Below, one piece after another: positions 1 through 14,100 of a stretch of DNA of 38,583 nt. The notes below the pieces were generated by a model that saw nothing but the letters and a program-made list of their open reading frames with translations, had not been told where the DNA came from and did not search any database. The stretch is from Aquimarina acroporae. Lineage in GTDB: Bacteria > Bacteroidota > Bacteroidia > Flavobacteriales > Flavobacteriaceae. The stretch spans positions 1 through 38,583 of the forward strand of contig NZ_JALPRE010000027.1 of the NCBI RefSeq assembly GCF_023195925.1, in the 5' to 3' direction. Numbering within the stretch: position 1 is the stretch's first letter; the number at the start of each line of letters is the position of its first letter. The translations under genes and the position numbers were made by a program.

Positions 1-2150
1 TTGCAGTATCGTTATCAATAATTTCTCCGATTGCCGATAGATCTGTTACGTTACCAGCAAGAGTAATACTTTGACCGTTTGTTGTTAGGTTATTAATAGT
101 TCCATTTAGGGTTTCGGTAGGTTCAATGATATTGTCATTGGTAATGGGTACACTGATGGTCTGATTTTCCGAGTTTACTCCGCCAAAAGTCAATACTGTT
201 GTTCCTATAGCTGTATAATCTGCTCCTGCAATAGCCGAAATATCTGAAGTAGCAAACTCTAATGTAATTTCGTTTTGAATTGAAGTGTCTGTAGATACAG
301 TAAAGTCTGCTGTTCCTGCACCTTCATTCACGCTAAAACCAGCTATCGAAATTATTGCACTATCATCATTGGTGATGGTTCCTACGGCAGAATCGTCACT
401 AAACGTAATAAAAATGGCAGGTGCAGATACAGGAATGATATTACTCAAATTCACTAAGAACGACTCATCCAGCTCCACAATTTCATCTCCATTTATGGTG
501 ATTTCAATAATCTCTTGCTCGTTGGCTAACCCTTCAAAAGTGATAGTTCCAGTACTTGAAACGTAATCAGAATTTGTGGCAGTAGCAGTATTATCTGCCG
601 TGGAATAATCTACGGTTAATCCATCTTCAACTTCACCACTTAGTTCTACAGTAAATGTAAGCGTAGATGTTCCTGAATCCCCTTCGGTTATAGATGCATC
701 GGCAATAGATAATGTAGTGCTGTCATCATTAATAATAGTTCCTACACCAGTCTTCCCTGCAGGATCAATAGTAATGTTTTTACCAGGTGCTATAATGCTA
801 TTCAGTACTACATTAAAAGTTTCATTAATCTCTACGGCAGTATCTCCATTTACTGAAATGGTAATGTTTTGTGTTTCCCCAATTGCCCCACCGGTAAAAT
901 CAATACGTCCACCATTGGCAGTATAATCTGATGGTGCTCTCGCTTCAACATTCGAGGTAAAAAATGTAACTCCGTAACCACCAACAACCTCTGCGCCAGA
1001 GTGCGTAATAGTGAAGATATAATTAATTGTTCCTGAGTTACCTTCAGTTTCTGTTACGTTGTCTATAGATAATGTAGCGGTATCATCATCTGTGTTGTTT
1101 ACAGATACATCTTCTGGATCCGATGGATCATAATTCGGATCTGTGGTTAAGCTGGTATCAATGGTGTTTACAATAGTATATGCAATACTGCCGTCAACAA
1201 CAGCATCATCAACTCCTGTTACCGTAACTGTTTGTGGAATGTCCCAATCGGCTGCGGTAAAGGTCAAGGATGAAACATTAACAGTACCTTCATTAATATT
1301 ATTACTCGCCACATTCACGACGACATTAAAATCTTGGATATCTGTAGCGGGCTTACTAGTTAGCACTACCGTGAAAGTCGCACTTGTTCCAGTTTCAGAA
1401 GTGGTAAGAGAAGTCGGAGTTACAAGAAAACCGGCATTGTCATTATCCTCATTTATAATGGTAACATCATTTACAGTCAAAGATGCATATTTTGGATCTG
1501 AAGAAGATGTATTACTTGTGACTATGGTATAGGTAACATTTCCATCAACGATGTCATCATCTTTACCAGTAACGGTTACGGTTTGAGGGCTGTTCCAATC
1601 TCCTGGAGTAAAGGTAAGTGTAGTAGGAATGAATGTGTCGCTTTCTGTAAGGTCATTGCTCGAAAGTGTGATCGTTACATCTTGTGTAGGTTCCGTATCG
1701 AGTACAACAGTAAAGGTTGCTGCATCACCATCCTCGGTAGTATTTCCTGAAATTGTAGATACCGTTACTCCAGCAGTATCATTGTCTAAGTTGATTACTG
1801 CTACATCTGCTGGATCCACGTTTTCGTATCCTGATAAGTCATCGGTAGCTGCCTGATCTGTGGTTAGAATAATATTATATCCAATATCATCATCATCGAC
1901 ATCATCATTTACCCCGGTTACTGTTACGGTTTGTGGGGTGTCCCAGTTTGAGGCATCAAAAGTTAATGTGCTTGTAGATACAGTTCCTTCTGTAAGGTCA
2001 TCACTTACAACATTAAAAACTACTGTTCCAGATGGAGCAAATGGTAATACCACTGTAAAGGTATCCGATGTTAAATCTTCTGAAGTTTGTATTGATGTTT
2101 CTGACACAATTACCGTATTATCTGGTAATGAATTTATAGTAACCAGGAAA
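1..2150 (-). repeat. Calx-beta-like repeat block at the distal end of the giant protein
   Basis: After the last HYR unit the translation changes character. Three units of about 105-115 residues carry a TEG-V-SLTFT-W-PQTVTVTGVDD core (roughly bases 2130-1090). They are followed by Calx-beta units (roughly 1080-1) with EGDSGT, SDY, GTITF, and GTITNDD or IINDDS ends. Calx-beta domains bind calcium in characterised members; the acidic DD ends seen here are compatible with that, but this is inference. The block continues beyond the window. Confidence 0.75.
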
Positions 2151-5100
2151 TTGCAAGTTTCAGTATTGCCAGCTGCATCTTCGGCTACATAAGTCACTGT
2201 TGTAGTCCCAACATTAAAAATAGTACTGCTCAATTCATTAATTCCCGAGGCTTGTGGTGCAACAGTAGTAGCTCCTGATAATTCATATGTTAACTGTGTA
2301 ACCCCACAATTATCTGCATATACGGGAGCAGAAATACCCGACACCGTCACAGAGGAATCCCCACCATTATCTACATCTTGAGTTATATTTGAAGGACAAG
2401 AAATGGTAGGGGTCTCATCGTCGGTCACGACCACGTCAAAAATTACTGTTCCCGTATTTGGAGGAGAAGCATTATCTGATACCGACCAAGTGACCGTGGT
2501 AGTACCAGTGTTAAATATTTGTCCGTTAAGTGTTGTGTTCGATCCGGTAATTGCGGTCGTTGATCCGGCCAAGGTATAGGTAATTGTTGGAGAGGTATCA
2601 CAATTGTCAGTAGGATTCCAGGTGTCGTCTGTATGAGTATATGTGCAAACACTAGTATCAGTCACCATATTTCTATCGGTCAAGTCATCTAATGTAGGAG
2701 CTTGAGTATCTTCAATAGTAACATTGGTGCTACATATATTAGTACGTCCTGAAGAATCTGTGACTCTTAAATAAACCGTATTACTTCCTGTTTCTACACA
2801 TGAATAGGTTAGGGATGCACTATAGGTAATATTATCTTTTGAAATCTCATAAGTTGAAATTGCACAATTATCGGTTGATCCATTATCGATATTAACTGGC
2901 AGTAATGAAGCGGTTCCATCTCTTTGCAGTTGAATGGTAGCTGCCTGGCATATTGCAACAGGATCTTCGGTGTCTGTAACTGTTACTGAAAAGGAGCAAC
3001 TATCACTATTACCTTCTGTATCTAAAACTGTCCATGTAACTGTTGTTGTTCCTTGCTCAAAAATTTGACCATTAAGCGTTGTATTCGCACCTGTAATTAC
3101 AGTAGTAGCTCCAGAAAGACTGTAGGTTAAAGACGGAGTAGAGTCACAATTATCTGTAACTGTAGCATCCAAACTAGTATCCGAGTGCGTATACGTACAA
3201 ACATTGGTATCCGTATTCGCAGATTGATTGGAAGGACAGAGAGTAAAAACAGGAGCAATATTATCTTCGACCGTAACTGTTGCAGTACATGTAGATTCAT
3301 TTCCATTAGTATCTGTCACGGTTAAGGTAACAGTATTGGCACCTAAATCAGCACAATCAAAGGTGTTTTCATCAAGAACAAGAGAATTAATTCCACAGGC
3401 ATCTGAAGAACCATTATCTATATCTGTTGCAAGAATACTAGCATCTCCAAAGGCATCTAACTGGATGGTAATATCTTGACAAAGTGCCATGGGTGGAGTG
3501 TTATCCTCAACAGTTACAGTGGTCGAGCAGGTATTGGTATTACCAGCAATATCGGTGATGGTAAGGGTGACAGTGTTTGAACCTACTTCAGAACAGGTAA
3601 AAGCATTTGGAGATACACTTGCTGTAAAATTTGAGCAGTTATCAGAGGATCCGAAAGCGATGTTGTTGATATCTGCAGTAGATAAATTATAATTTCCAGA
3701 CGTGTCTAGCTGAATGGTAATGGGGGTACAAGAAGCAACTGGGTCAATAGTATCTTGCACAGTAACAATTACATCATCGGTAGCGGTATTTCCACTGGTG
3801 TCTGTAACAGTTAATGTGACTGTATTTACTCCAAAATCTGTACAGGTAAAACTGGTTCTATCAATAGATAAATTTTGTATTCCACAGTTATCTGTAGATC
3901 CATTATCGATATCATTGGCAGTTATGCTGGCATTTCCAGTGGCATCTAATTGTATTGTGATATTTTGTGCATTGGCTGTGGGAGCGGTTGTGTCGTTAAC
4001 CGTTACTGAGAATGAACACTGTGAGGAAACCCCACTGCCATCGATTGCGGTCCAAGTAACCGTGGTAACACCACTATTAAATACTTGTCCGTTTATAGAA
4101 GTATTGGCAGGATCATCAGCAAGTACCGTAGCACCCGAAAGAGCATAGGTAAGATTATTTATGGTTACACAACCATCAGTTGCGGTTGCATCCCAACTGG
4201 TTCCTATATGTTCATAACCACACTTATCACTATCTGTTCCTACGATTTGTGCTGTTGTACAGGTTATGACTGGTGCAATATCATCTTCAACTGTAACCAA
4301 AGCAGTTGTACTGGAAATATTATTATTTACATCAGTTACGGTAAGAGTAACAGTATTTGTTACTGGATTTGCTCCCAGGTTGGAGCAATCAAAATCTGTT
4401 TTATCTAAAACTATTGATAGGATTCCGCAACTATCCGAAGAACCATTATCAATATCGGCAGGAATAATACTGGCATTTCCAGTGTTATCCAAGTTTATGG
4501 TAATGTTTTGTGCTATAGCTACTGGCGGAACATTGTCTTCTACAGTTACTATGGCAGTACAAGAATCAGTATTTCCTGCGGTATCAGTAACTGTTAAATT
4601 AATTGTGTTATCACCTACGTGAGTACAATCAAAATCAGACTGACTAAGAGAACGTACCAAAGAGGTCTGACAGTTGTCAAAAGATCCATTGTCAATATCA
4701 AACCCTGTAATACTTACGTTTCCTGTAGCGTCTAGGGCTACAGTAATATTTTGACATATTGCCGCAGGAGTAATAGTATCCAGGATAGTAACAATAGCAT
4801 CACAAGTACTGCTATTTCCATTAATATCAGTAACAGTTAGTGTTACCGTATTTGTACCTAAGTTGGTACAATCAAAATTTGTCTCACTTGCAGATAGGCT
4901 TAACACGCCACAAGCATCGGTAGATCCATTATCTATATCTTGTGCGGTAATAGAAGCATTACCAAAAGCATCAAGTGTAACCGATATTGGTTGACATAAG
5001 GCCGTTGGAGGAGTGGTATCTTGCACAGTTACTGTTGCATTACAACTGCTAGTATTTCCGTTGTTATCGGTTGCCGTTAGCGTAATAGTATTTGTTCCTA

Positions 5101-8100
5101 CATCAGAGCAATCAAAAGTGTTAGGTGTTACTATCAGACTTGCAATACCATTTGGGTCTGATGTACCTAGAGCAATTGCGTTTATATTGTCGTTGGACAA
5201 AGTGTAGTTACCGGTATTATCGAGTTGTATTGTGATATTGTTACATACTACTGTAGGGTCTTCGTTGTCTTCGATAATTACCTGATAACTTCCCGTATTA
5301 GAGTTACCGTTCACATCAGTAGCTTGCCAAACTACGGTATGGGTTCCAACTCCAAAACTTTCTCCTATGATAGATGTTGAAAGATCGGTACCTATTACAG
5401 CTCCTCCATCAATTTGGTAAGTAATAATTTGTAAATCACAGTTGTCAGTGACTGGAATATTCCATGATAAATCTGCTGGAGATTTGGCAGTATATGTATT
5501 AAAACCAGGATCCAAACTACGTATTTGCGTAGCAATAGTGACAAATGTTGGGTTTTGTGTGTCTGTAATTGTAAATTCTGTGGTACAAGTGGCGCTTACA
5601 TTATTGCTCGTATCATACAAACGCCAAAGAACTGTTGTTGTTGGATTGGCCAAAGTTCCGACAGGAATTTGTTCTCCGGATAAAGTGGTACTTAAATCAG
5701 TTCCCACTTCTGAAGCTCCATTTAATGAATACGTAAGACGAGATAAACCGGCATTATCCTCGAAAGAGAAAGGATCAAATTCTGAACCCACTACCTGATA
5801 ATAACATTCTCCTGTTTCTGCGGTTTGATTTACCGTTGCGTCCGGACAATTATTGATTACAGGAAGTTCGTTATCGATAACTACTACATCAATACTACAA
5901 GAGGTGGTATTATCGCTGTCATCTGTTGCAGTCCAGGTTACTGTTGTGGTACCAATAGGAAATGTTTCACCTGCCAGGGTGGGGTTATTATTATAGTCAT
6001 TGGTTAAGGTGACATCACAATTATCTGAAAAACTTATAGGATCAAACTCTGTAGCCACTGTGGTATAGAACGGTTCTCCGCTATTGGTGTTTCGGTTAAA
6101 TTGATTTCCCGAATCTCCAGGCGGACAGTTTATAGTAGGGTCTGTATCATCAATAACGGTGATAGTAAAATCATAACTGAAGGTATTTCCAGCTTCATCG
6201 GTTACGGTATAGGTTACATCGGTATCTCCCAATGGAAAGTCATACCCAGGAACAGCTACTGAAGGAGTAACAATAATAGCTAAATCTCCTTGAGCGGTTA
6301 CGTTATCTATGAAAGTAGGAGCTGTATAATTTACTTCTGCACTACAACCACTAGATATATTTACAGAAATATTATTTGGGGCACTCAAAAGACGTGGAGC
6401 TTCATCATCTATGACGGTGACTGTGAATATAGCTGTGCCTACATTGCCATTATCATCTGTGGCTTCCCAGGTTATAGAATTAACTCCCAAAGCTAATTGT
6501 TGACCGTCTAAGGTAGTAACATTGAATTCATTTACTATTTTGGTAACAATACCACAGTTGTCAGAGGCCGTTACATCATCAAATTCGGTGCCTTGAACGG
6601 TGTAATAGTTCTGATTAGGATCGGTAGGTCGTACCTGATTTCCTTGTACAATGATATTAGGTGGTTCATTATCAATGATAGTTAATACATAGGAACACGT
6701 ACTTATTTGTCCTGCGGAATCTTCGGTAGACCAGTTGATTGTTACTCTACCCGTGTTTACTCCATTTTCGGGACCTCTTGGGATGGTAACCCCAGAAAGT
6801 GTATTTACTCCTGAAACTACTGCATTGGTATCTAGGTTTACAAAACTCCAGGTTAAACTTGGTGCTGTACAATTATCGGTTACTGCTATTGGATCCAGTT
6901 CGTTTCCAACAACGGTATAGGCACAACTTCCAGAATCTACATTCCTGGATTGATCGGCTACACATGTAATTGAGGGCGCAGTATCGGTAACAATAACATC
7001 AAAAGAACAGGTAGAAACATTACCGTTATTGTCTGTAGCAGTATATGTTACTGTAGTAGTTCCTACGTCAAACAAACTACCAGGAGAGAAGTTAGAAACA
7101 AAAGAATCTATTCCAGAGCAAATATCATTGGCTGTAAGTGCTGGCCATGATACAACTGCTTGACACGAAGTGCCTTCAGCATCTACCGTAATTGAAGCCC
7201 CAGGGCAGTTAGTTATCGTAGGAGGCTCATTATCTATTATAGTTACGTTTTGATCGTAGATGGTATCGTTACCTGCTTCATCTGTAAGTACCCATCGCAC
7301 TACGGTAAGTCCTATTGGGAAAGTTGCAGGAGCATTGCTTGTGATGGTTATGTTTCCAGGAGCAGAACAATTGTCTGTAGCTGTAGGAGGGGCAAGGGTT
7401 ACCGAATTGTTACACGTGCCGGGAGTCACATTCAGTGTTACGTCGTCAAAAGGAGTGTCTATGATAGGGGCTTCTTCATCTTCTACTATAAAATCAAAAC
7501 TACATGTACTAGTATACAATGTACCTCCTACAGTTTGCGTAGCTGTCCATGTAATTGTTGTTGTTCCAACGGGAATATCTGCTCCTGCTAAGGTCGTATT
7601 TGAAGGAGCTCCTGCTAGGTTGTGTGTTAGCGTTCTGGATACGCCTGCCGAGGAAATGAAGGTAGTATCATAACTAGTATCTCCATTGGGAATAGTAAAA
7701 GTACAAGAACCATTATCAGCTGTTTGAGAAGCATTACCAGAACAAGCTATTTCTGGTTCTAAAGCATCTACGACCACAACGTTTACATCACAGGTTGTGG
7801 TATTTGTTCCATCACTGGCGGTCCATGTAAAAGTATAGTTTCCGGCACTTAATTCTTCACCATTTAAGAACCCAGTGCCTGTTCTGTTATTGGTATAAGA
7901 AACAATTTCACAGTTGTCTGATACCGGAGGGGTAAACTCATTTCCGTTTACGTAATAAAAATCTACACCGGGATTTGTGTATTCTCTATAGTAAGTTTCT
8001 GTAGGGCATGTAATTATTGGAGCCTGATTATCAACTACCGTTACTCGTTGCGTGTGAAACTGAAAGTTCCCTCGAATATCTCTCGCCGACCAGTATACTA

Positions 8101-11100
8101 AAGTTTCACCAAGTTCGAAGGTAGTGTCATTGGTAGATTGAGTATAGATAATGTCTAATGGGCCATCGCAATTATCTGTAGATGTGGGGGTTCCCAAGTT
8201 GACCCCAGTAGCAACGCAGTCTCCAAAATCTGCGTTTAAGTTTAAATCTGCAGGCCAGGTAATTACAGGGTCTTCATTGTCAACCACAAAAATACTATAA
8301 GTACAATACGAATTCGAGCTAACTCCATTGTCGGCAGTCCAAGTAACTATGGTTTCCCCTCGATTTAATACTACTCCTCCTAGACTTGCACCACCACTAC
8401 CTATGGTTACCCCAGTTAAGGTATATGTAAACGTTACCCCGGGTGCGGTTGATGAAACATCCATTTCTGCTCCTTGAACGGTATATGTGCATATGTTGGT
8501 ATCAGTATTTCTAGCTTGATTTTGTCTACAGGTAACAGGTGGAGAAGTATCTGTGTTATCATTGATTGTTATGGTCATAACACAGGTAGAAATATTACCA
8601 AGAGCATCGGTATAGGTCCATGTAACTACCGTAGTTCCTATCGGAAATTGTACACCAGAAAGACTATCGGTATTGTTAAAGTCATTGGTTGTGGTAAAAG
8701 AGCTACAATCGAAAGCTCTAAAAGGCTCAAATTCATCTCCAAAAACCGTATAGAAATTCTGCCCCTGATCTACTCTTCTTGTTATATTGGTAGTACAATC
8801 AAATGTAGGTGGGTCATCATCTACTACGGTGATATCTTGCATTACCGATGAAATATTACCATGAATGTCTTCAGCAAACCAGGTTATAGATTGTGTTCCT
8901 AAATTGTAACTGTTGTTAATAGCATTATTCCAAACACGTAGTATTCCGCAATTATCTGAGGTAATGGGAGTGCCTAATGAAGGAATTTGTGCTGTACATC
9001 GATTGGTCGTTCCTGTCACTATATCAGCAGGAGGTGTTATAGAAGGTGGTTCGTTATCGGTAACTACTACAAAGAAATTACAAGTATCGGTATAAGTAGT
9101 ACCGTCTACAACTTGTGAAGCGGTCCAGGTAACTAAGGTAGTGCCCTCGGGAAAAACAGCTCCAGCTAAAGTAGCCGAATTGGTGTAGTCATTGGTTAAA
9201 GTAGCTCCAGCAGTTGAAGCAAATGGATCAAACTCTGTTCCTTGTGCTGTGTATGAACATTGATTCGTGTCTGTATCCTTTGATTGATTATCTACACAAC
9301 TTAATGAAGGAAATAAACTATCTGTAACATCAACGGTAATGACACAAGTCTCAGTATTGGCCGGAGTTGCGTTGTCTGTAGCTGTCCATGTGATAACATT
9401 GAGACCCACATTTAATTGTGTTCCGGAAATATTGGTTCCAGACCCGGTTGTAGCGCCTGAAATAGTATACGTATAAGAAGCCAAACCGCAGTTATCGTCT
9501 ACATTTGGTTGCAATTCTCTGTTTCTAACAGTATAAAAAGATTCTCCTCTGTCTTTTACCCTGGTAATGGTACTTGAAGGACAGTCGATTACCGGTTTTA
9601 CATCGTCTACTACGGTAATTTCAAGAGTTTTGATGGTTACATTACCTGCATTATCTGTTATGCTCCAATTCACATTAGTTGTTCCTACCGGAAAGGTGGC
9701 AAATGCAAGGGATCGATAATTATTATAATCGTTGATAACGGTAAAGTTTTCCAGTGTGCAATTATCGGTAATGGCTTGTGGGTCAAATTCTTCGTCGACT
9801 ACTTCATAAAAACAATCCTCACTATTGGTAGATCTTGAAACACTTACCGTAGTATTGGTACTCAAAATTAGTTCGAAATCGGGAGGGTTTACATCAAGGA
9901 CTTCTACCTGGTACTCCATTGTGGTTACATTACCACCAGCATCTGTAGCGGTCCATACAACTACTGTAACACCAACGGGAAAATCAAAACCTGCCAGAGT
10001 GTTGGTTCCATTTTGATTGTTCACCAAGGTTATCCCAGGGCAATTATCGGTTACTGTAGTTGGGTCGAATTCAGTTCCCACTACAGTATAGGTACAACCA
10101 GTTGTACTAGCGTTTTCTATTTGGTCGGTTACCTGAGATATGATAGGAGCCTGTTGGTCAATAATAGTTATATTAAATTCGCAAGTAGCGCTATTTCCAA
10201 TTGCATCTGATACTGTCCAAACTACGGTATGAACTCCAGTAGATAATATTTCATTGTTAAGAGAGCTAGAGGCACCCCCAGAGATTCCATCTAAAACATA
10301 AGAAACCGTTAAATCCCCGGAAAGGTCACAATTATCAGATAATGATGTTGGATCAAATTCATTTCCTAGTACAGTATAACTGCAGGAGGCTCCGGGAATA
10401 GTTCTCAGAACGTTTCCATTGCATAAAAAAGTTGGAGCCTGATTGTCTGAAACGGTTATGCTAAAAGTATCTGCAACCACTGTGTTTCCATTAATATCGC
10501 TCAATGTCCATTGAATGATATAAGGGTTAATTTCATCTTTTGGTAGTTGCAATCCAGTAAGTGAAGTGGTTCCTGTAAATACCGTTGAACCATCTTTTGT
10601 GATGATATAAGTAGGGTCTTGTAAATCGCAGTTATCGGTAATATCTGTTAAGTCAAAAGTTGCATCGTTAACGGTAAAATAACATTGTGTGGGATCTGTA
10701 TTTCGGGCAAAATTGTCGATAGGCGCGGTAAAGGTGGGATTTTGATTGTCCTCTATTTCAATAAAAATGGTACAGCTAGAACTATTGCCATTTTCATCTA
10801 CAGCGGTCCAAACAATAGTGTTGATACCTACAGGTAATTTTTTTCCAGCTAATGTGGTAGTTCCATCAAATGAATTGATAGCCGAATCAACGTCACACCC
10901 ATCATCTGTTGTAGGATCGAATTCTGTCCCCAGTACTGTATACGTGCAATCACCAATATCTGCTTGTCTGATAAATGGACTACCAGCAGTGCTTCCAGGA
11001 ACACAGGTTAATACCGGTGGTGTTAAATCATTTACAGTTACATCAAAACTCATGGTGACGATGTTTCCTGAAGCATCTGTGGCTCGATATGATACGGTAT

Positions 11101-14100
11101 TTGTTCCTACGGGAAATGCAGATCCGTTTGCCAAACCATTAGTCTGTGTTAGTGTAGTTCCAGGGCAGTTGTCGGTTACCGTAGGTTCTGTCCAATTAAC
11201 AATTTGATCACAGCCTGTAGTAATGTTTTCTACGATGTCTGGCTGGGAAGATATTTGTGGATTCTCATTATCAGTTACCGTAACTCTAAAACTGGTTGAT
11301 CTAGTGTTTACACCATCTGTAGCGGTCCATACAATGGTATTTAAACCTGTAGGGATTGTTACTCCGTCAAGGGTTGAGGTTATCACCGGAGTACCAGAGT
11401 TTATGGTGTAGCTGGTTGAAGTTACAGCGCAATTGTCTGTAAAAATGGCATCAAATTCATTTCCTGAGACGGTGTATCCGCAAATAGCAGGAGTAGTATT
11501 TTTAAACTGATTACTCACTGCACTAACAGTTGGTTGCTGTGTATCTACTATGGTTTTGGTAAATGTTAATGGAGCTGATGTATTAGTGCCATCTGATACC
11601 GTCCAGGTAATGGTATTTGCCCCTTGTAACAATGTTACGCCAGATAGCGAACCTGTTCCAGATAAGGTTGTGGCTCCCGATATGGTATAAGATAATATAG
11701 TTCCTGAGCAATTATCATTTACACTAGGATCGAATTGTGAACCCTGTACCGTATAAGAGCAAAAATTGATGTCTGCACCCACATTTCCATCGGTTGTTTC
11801 TGCTGTGGCACTAAGAGTAGGAGTGATGTTATCTGCAATGGTAACAGTAGTATTACAAGTATTCGAATTTCCTGCTTCATCGGTCACGGTTACCACAATT
11901 GCGTTATTACCCAGATCAGAACAATTAAAAGTGGTTTTACTGAATGAGAAAGACAAATTTCCGGGGGTGGTGCAGTTATCTGTAGAACCTCCATCTATAC
12001 TTGTACTGGTGAGTGTTGCGTTTCCCGAGGCATCTAAATTAATTGTAGGTGATAAACAAATTACGTTTGGGATTTCATTATCATTTACGGTAATTACAAA
12101 ACTACAGGTCGCACTGTTATTTCCAGATTCGTCGGTAGCTATATAGGTAACGGTGGTTGCTCCTGTTGGGAATGTATCCCCAGGATTGTGAGATTTAGTC
12201 CATACAATATCTCCTACCGCAGTACAGTTATCTGCAACATCTGGTTCTGTCCAGGTGGCCGTTGCAAAACATTCTCCAGAATCTACATTAACATCCAAAT
12301 TAATTGGACAATTACTTAAAACTGGGGTCTCTAAGTCTTGTACGATGATATCGAACGAGCAAGTAATACTGTTATTACCTGCTTCATCTGTAGCGATATA
12401 TGTTACTGTAGTGGTACCTACAGAAAAAGTATCTCCGGGTAAATGTGATTTAGTCCAAATAATATTTCCAGAACTAGTACAATTATCTGATACACTGGGT
12501 TCAGTCCAACTCACGGTAGTAGTACAAGCTCCCAGATCACTTGGTTTCGAAATGTTAGATGGGCAGTCTTGAATTACCGGAATTTGTGTGTCGTTTACAG
12601 TAACCAAAAAACTGTCACTAAAAGTGTTTCCCGAGGTATCTGTAGCAGTATAAGTAACTGTAGTATCTCCCACAGGGAAAAACGTACCATTTAGGTTTCC
12701 AGAAGTTTGTACAATAGAACTTCCCGAACAATTATCTGCAGATGTAGGCTCTGCCCAAGATACAATTGCTCCACAGTCATCTAAATCATTAGTAATAATT
12801 ATATCTGAAGGAAGATTTACTATAGATGGGTTTTCTGCATCTATTATAGTAACTTCAAAACTACAACTTACCGAATTGCCTGCGCTATCAGTGATTTCAA
12901 AAATATTAGTAGTTGTCCCTACGGGGAAGGTAGAGCCCGAAGGTAATCCACTTGTTTGTACAGTATTAGATCCAGGACAATTATCTGTGCCCACTGGCGT
13001 GGTATAATTTACTACAGCACCGCAAATACCTGAAGTCGAATTGAGGTTAATATCTAACGGACAACTAATTTGCGGATTTTCAGTATCGTTTACGGTAACT
13101 GTAAACGTTTCAATAGTAGTATTCCCGTTGTTATCTGTAGCAGTATAGGTGATCGTTGTGATACCAACAGGGAAAGTACTTCCACTACTAAGGCCAGTAG
13201 TGGGGGCTGATGTTTGTGAAAGACTTGAAACACCACAATTATCTGTTGCTGTTGGTTCTGTCCAGTTTACAATTTGGGAACAAGAAGACGGTATATTGTT
13301 AATGGCTATATCCGTTGGAAGATTAAGAATTATAGGATTTTCTGCATCATTAATGTTTACTGTAAAGCTACAGGTGTTGTCGTTTCCGGAAGTATCGGTT
13401 CCTGTAACAGTAACTGTAGTAATTCCTTCATTAAAAGTAGTACCATTCAGAGTGTTGACAATGGTACCTGTGGTGGCTCCAGAAAGAGCATATGATACAT
13501 TTGCAATTCCACAATTATCATTGATAGAAACATCCCAGGAGTTGTCGTTTCTCGTAAATGAGCATTGACTACCATCTGTATTTTGTACTTGATTAGCGAT
13601 ACAGCTTATAATTGGATCTGTATTGTCTGTAACCTCTACCGTAAAACTGCAATTATTATTGAGACCGGCAATATCTGTGGTGGCCCATGTAACAGTAGTG
13701 GTTCCTTGAAAAAAAGTGACTCCATTTAAACTTGTACCGGTTCCTGTGGTTGCTCCTGTTAATGTATAAGTTAATGAATTTATAGCACAGTTATCTGTGG
13801 GCAAAGGATCCCAACTTGTATCTGAATGTGTATATTCACAGGAAGCATTCCCGATTTGTGTTTGATTTGAAATACAACTTATATCAGGATTCTGGTTGTC
13901 GTTTAGCGTTACATTAAAGTTGTACGTATTTTCATTTCCAGATTCATCAGTAGCAGTAATGGTTACAGCTTGTATTGTATTGTGATCGGTTATAGTTGTT
14001 CCTGGAATAGGGTTTTGTGCCAAAGTTATATTTCCAATAGCAGAACAATTGTCAGATACAGTTACAGTAGAAATATAGTTTGGTAGTGCGGCATCGCAAT

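Noticed and set aside
285..13568. Many plus-strand ORFs of 60-150 codons across the left third
   Set aside because: They are antisense shadows of the minus-strand giant repeat gene. Their Val/Ser/Thr-rich repetitive sequences mirror the repeat codons, and none has its own domain.
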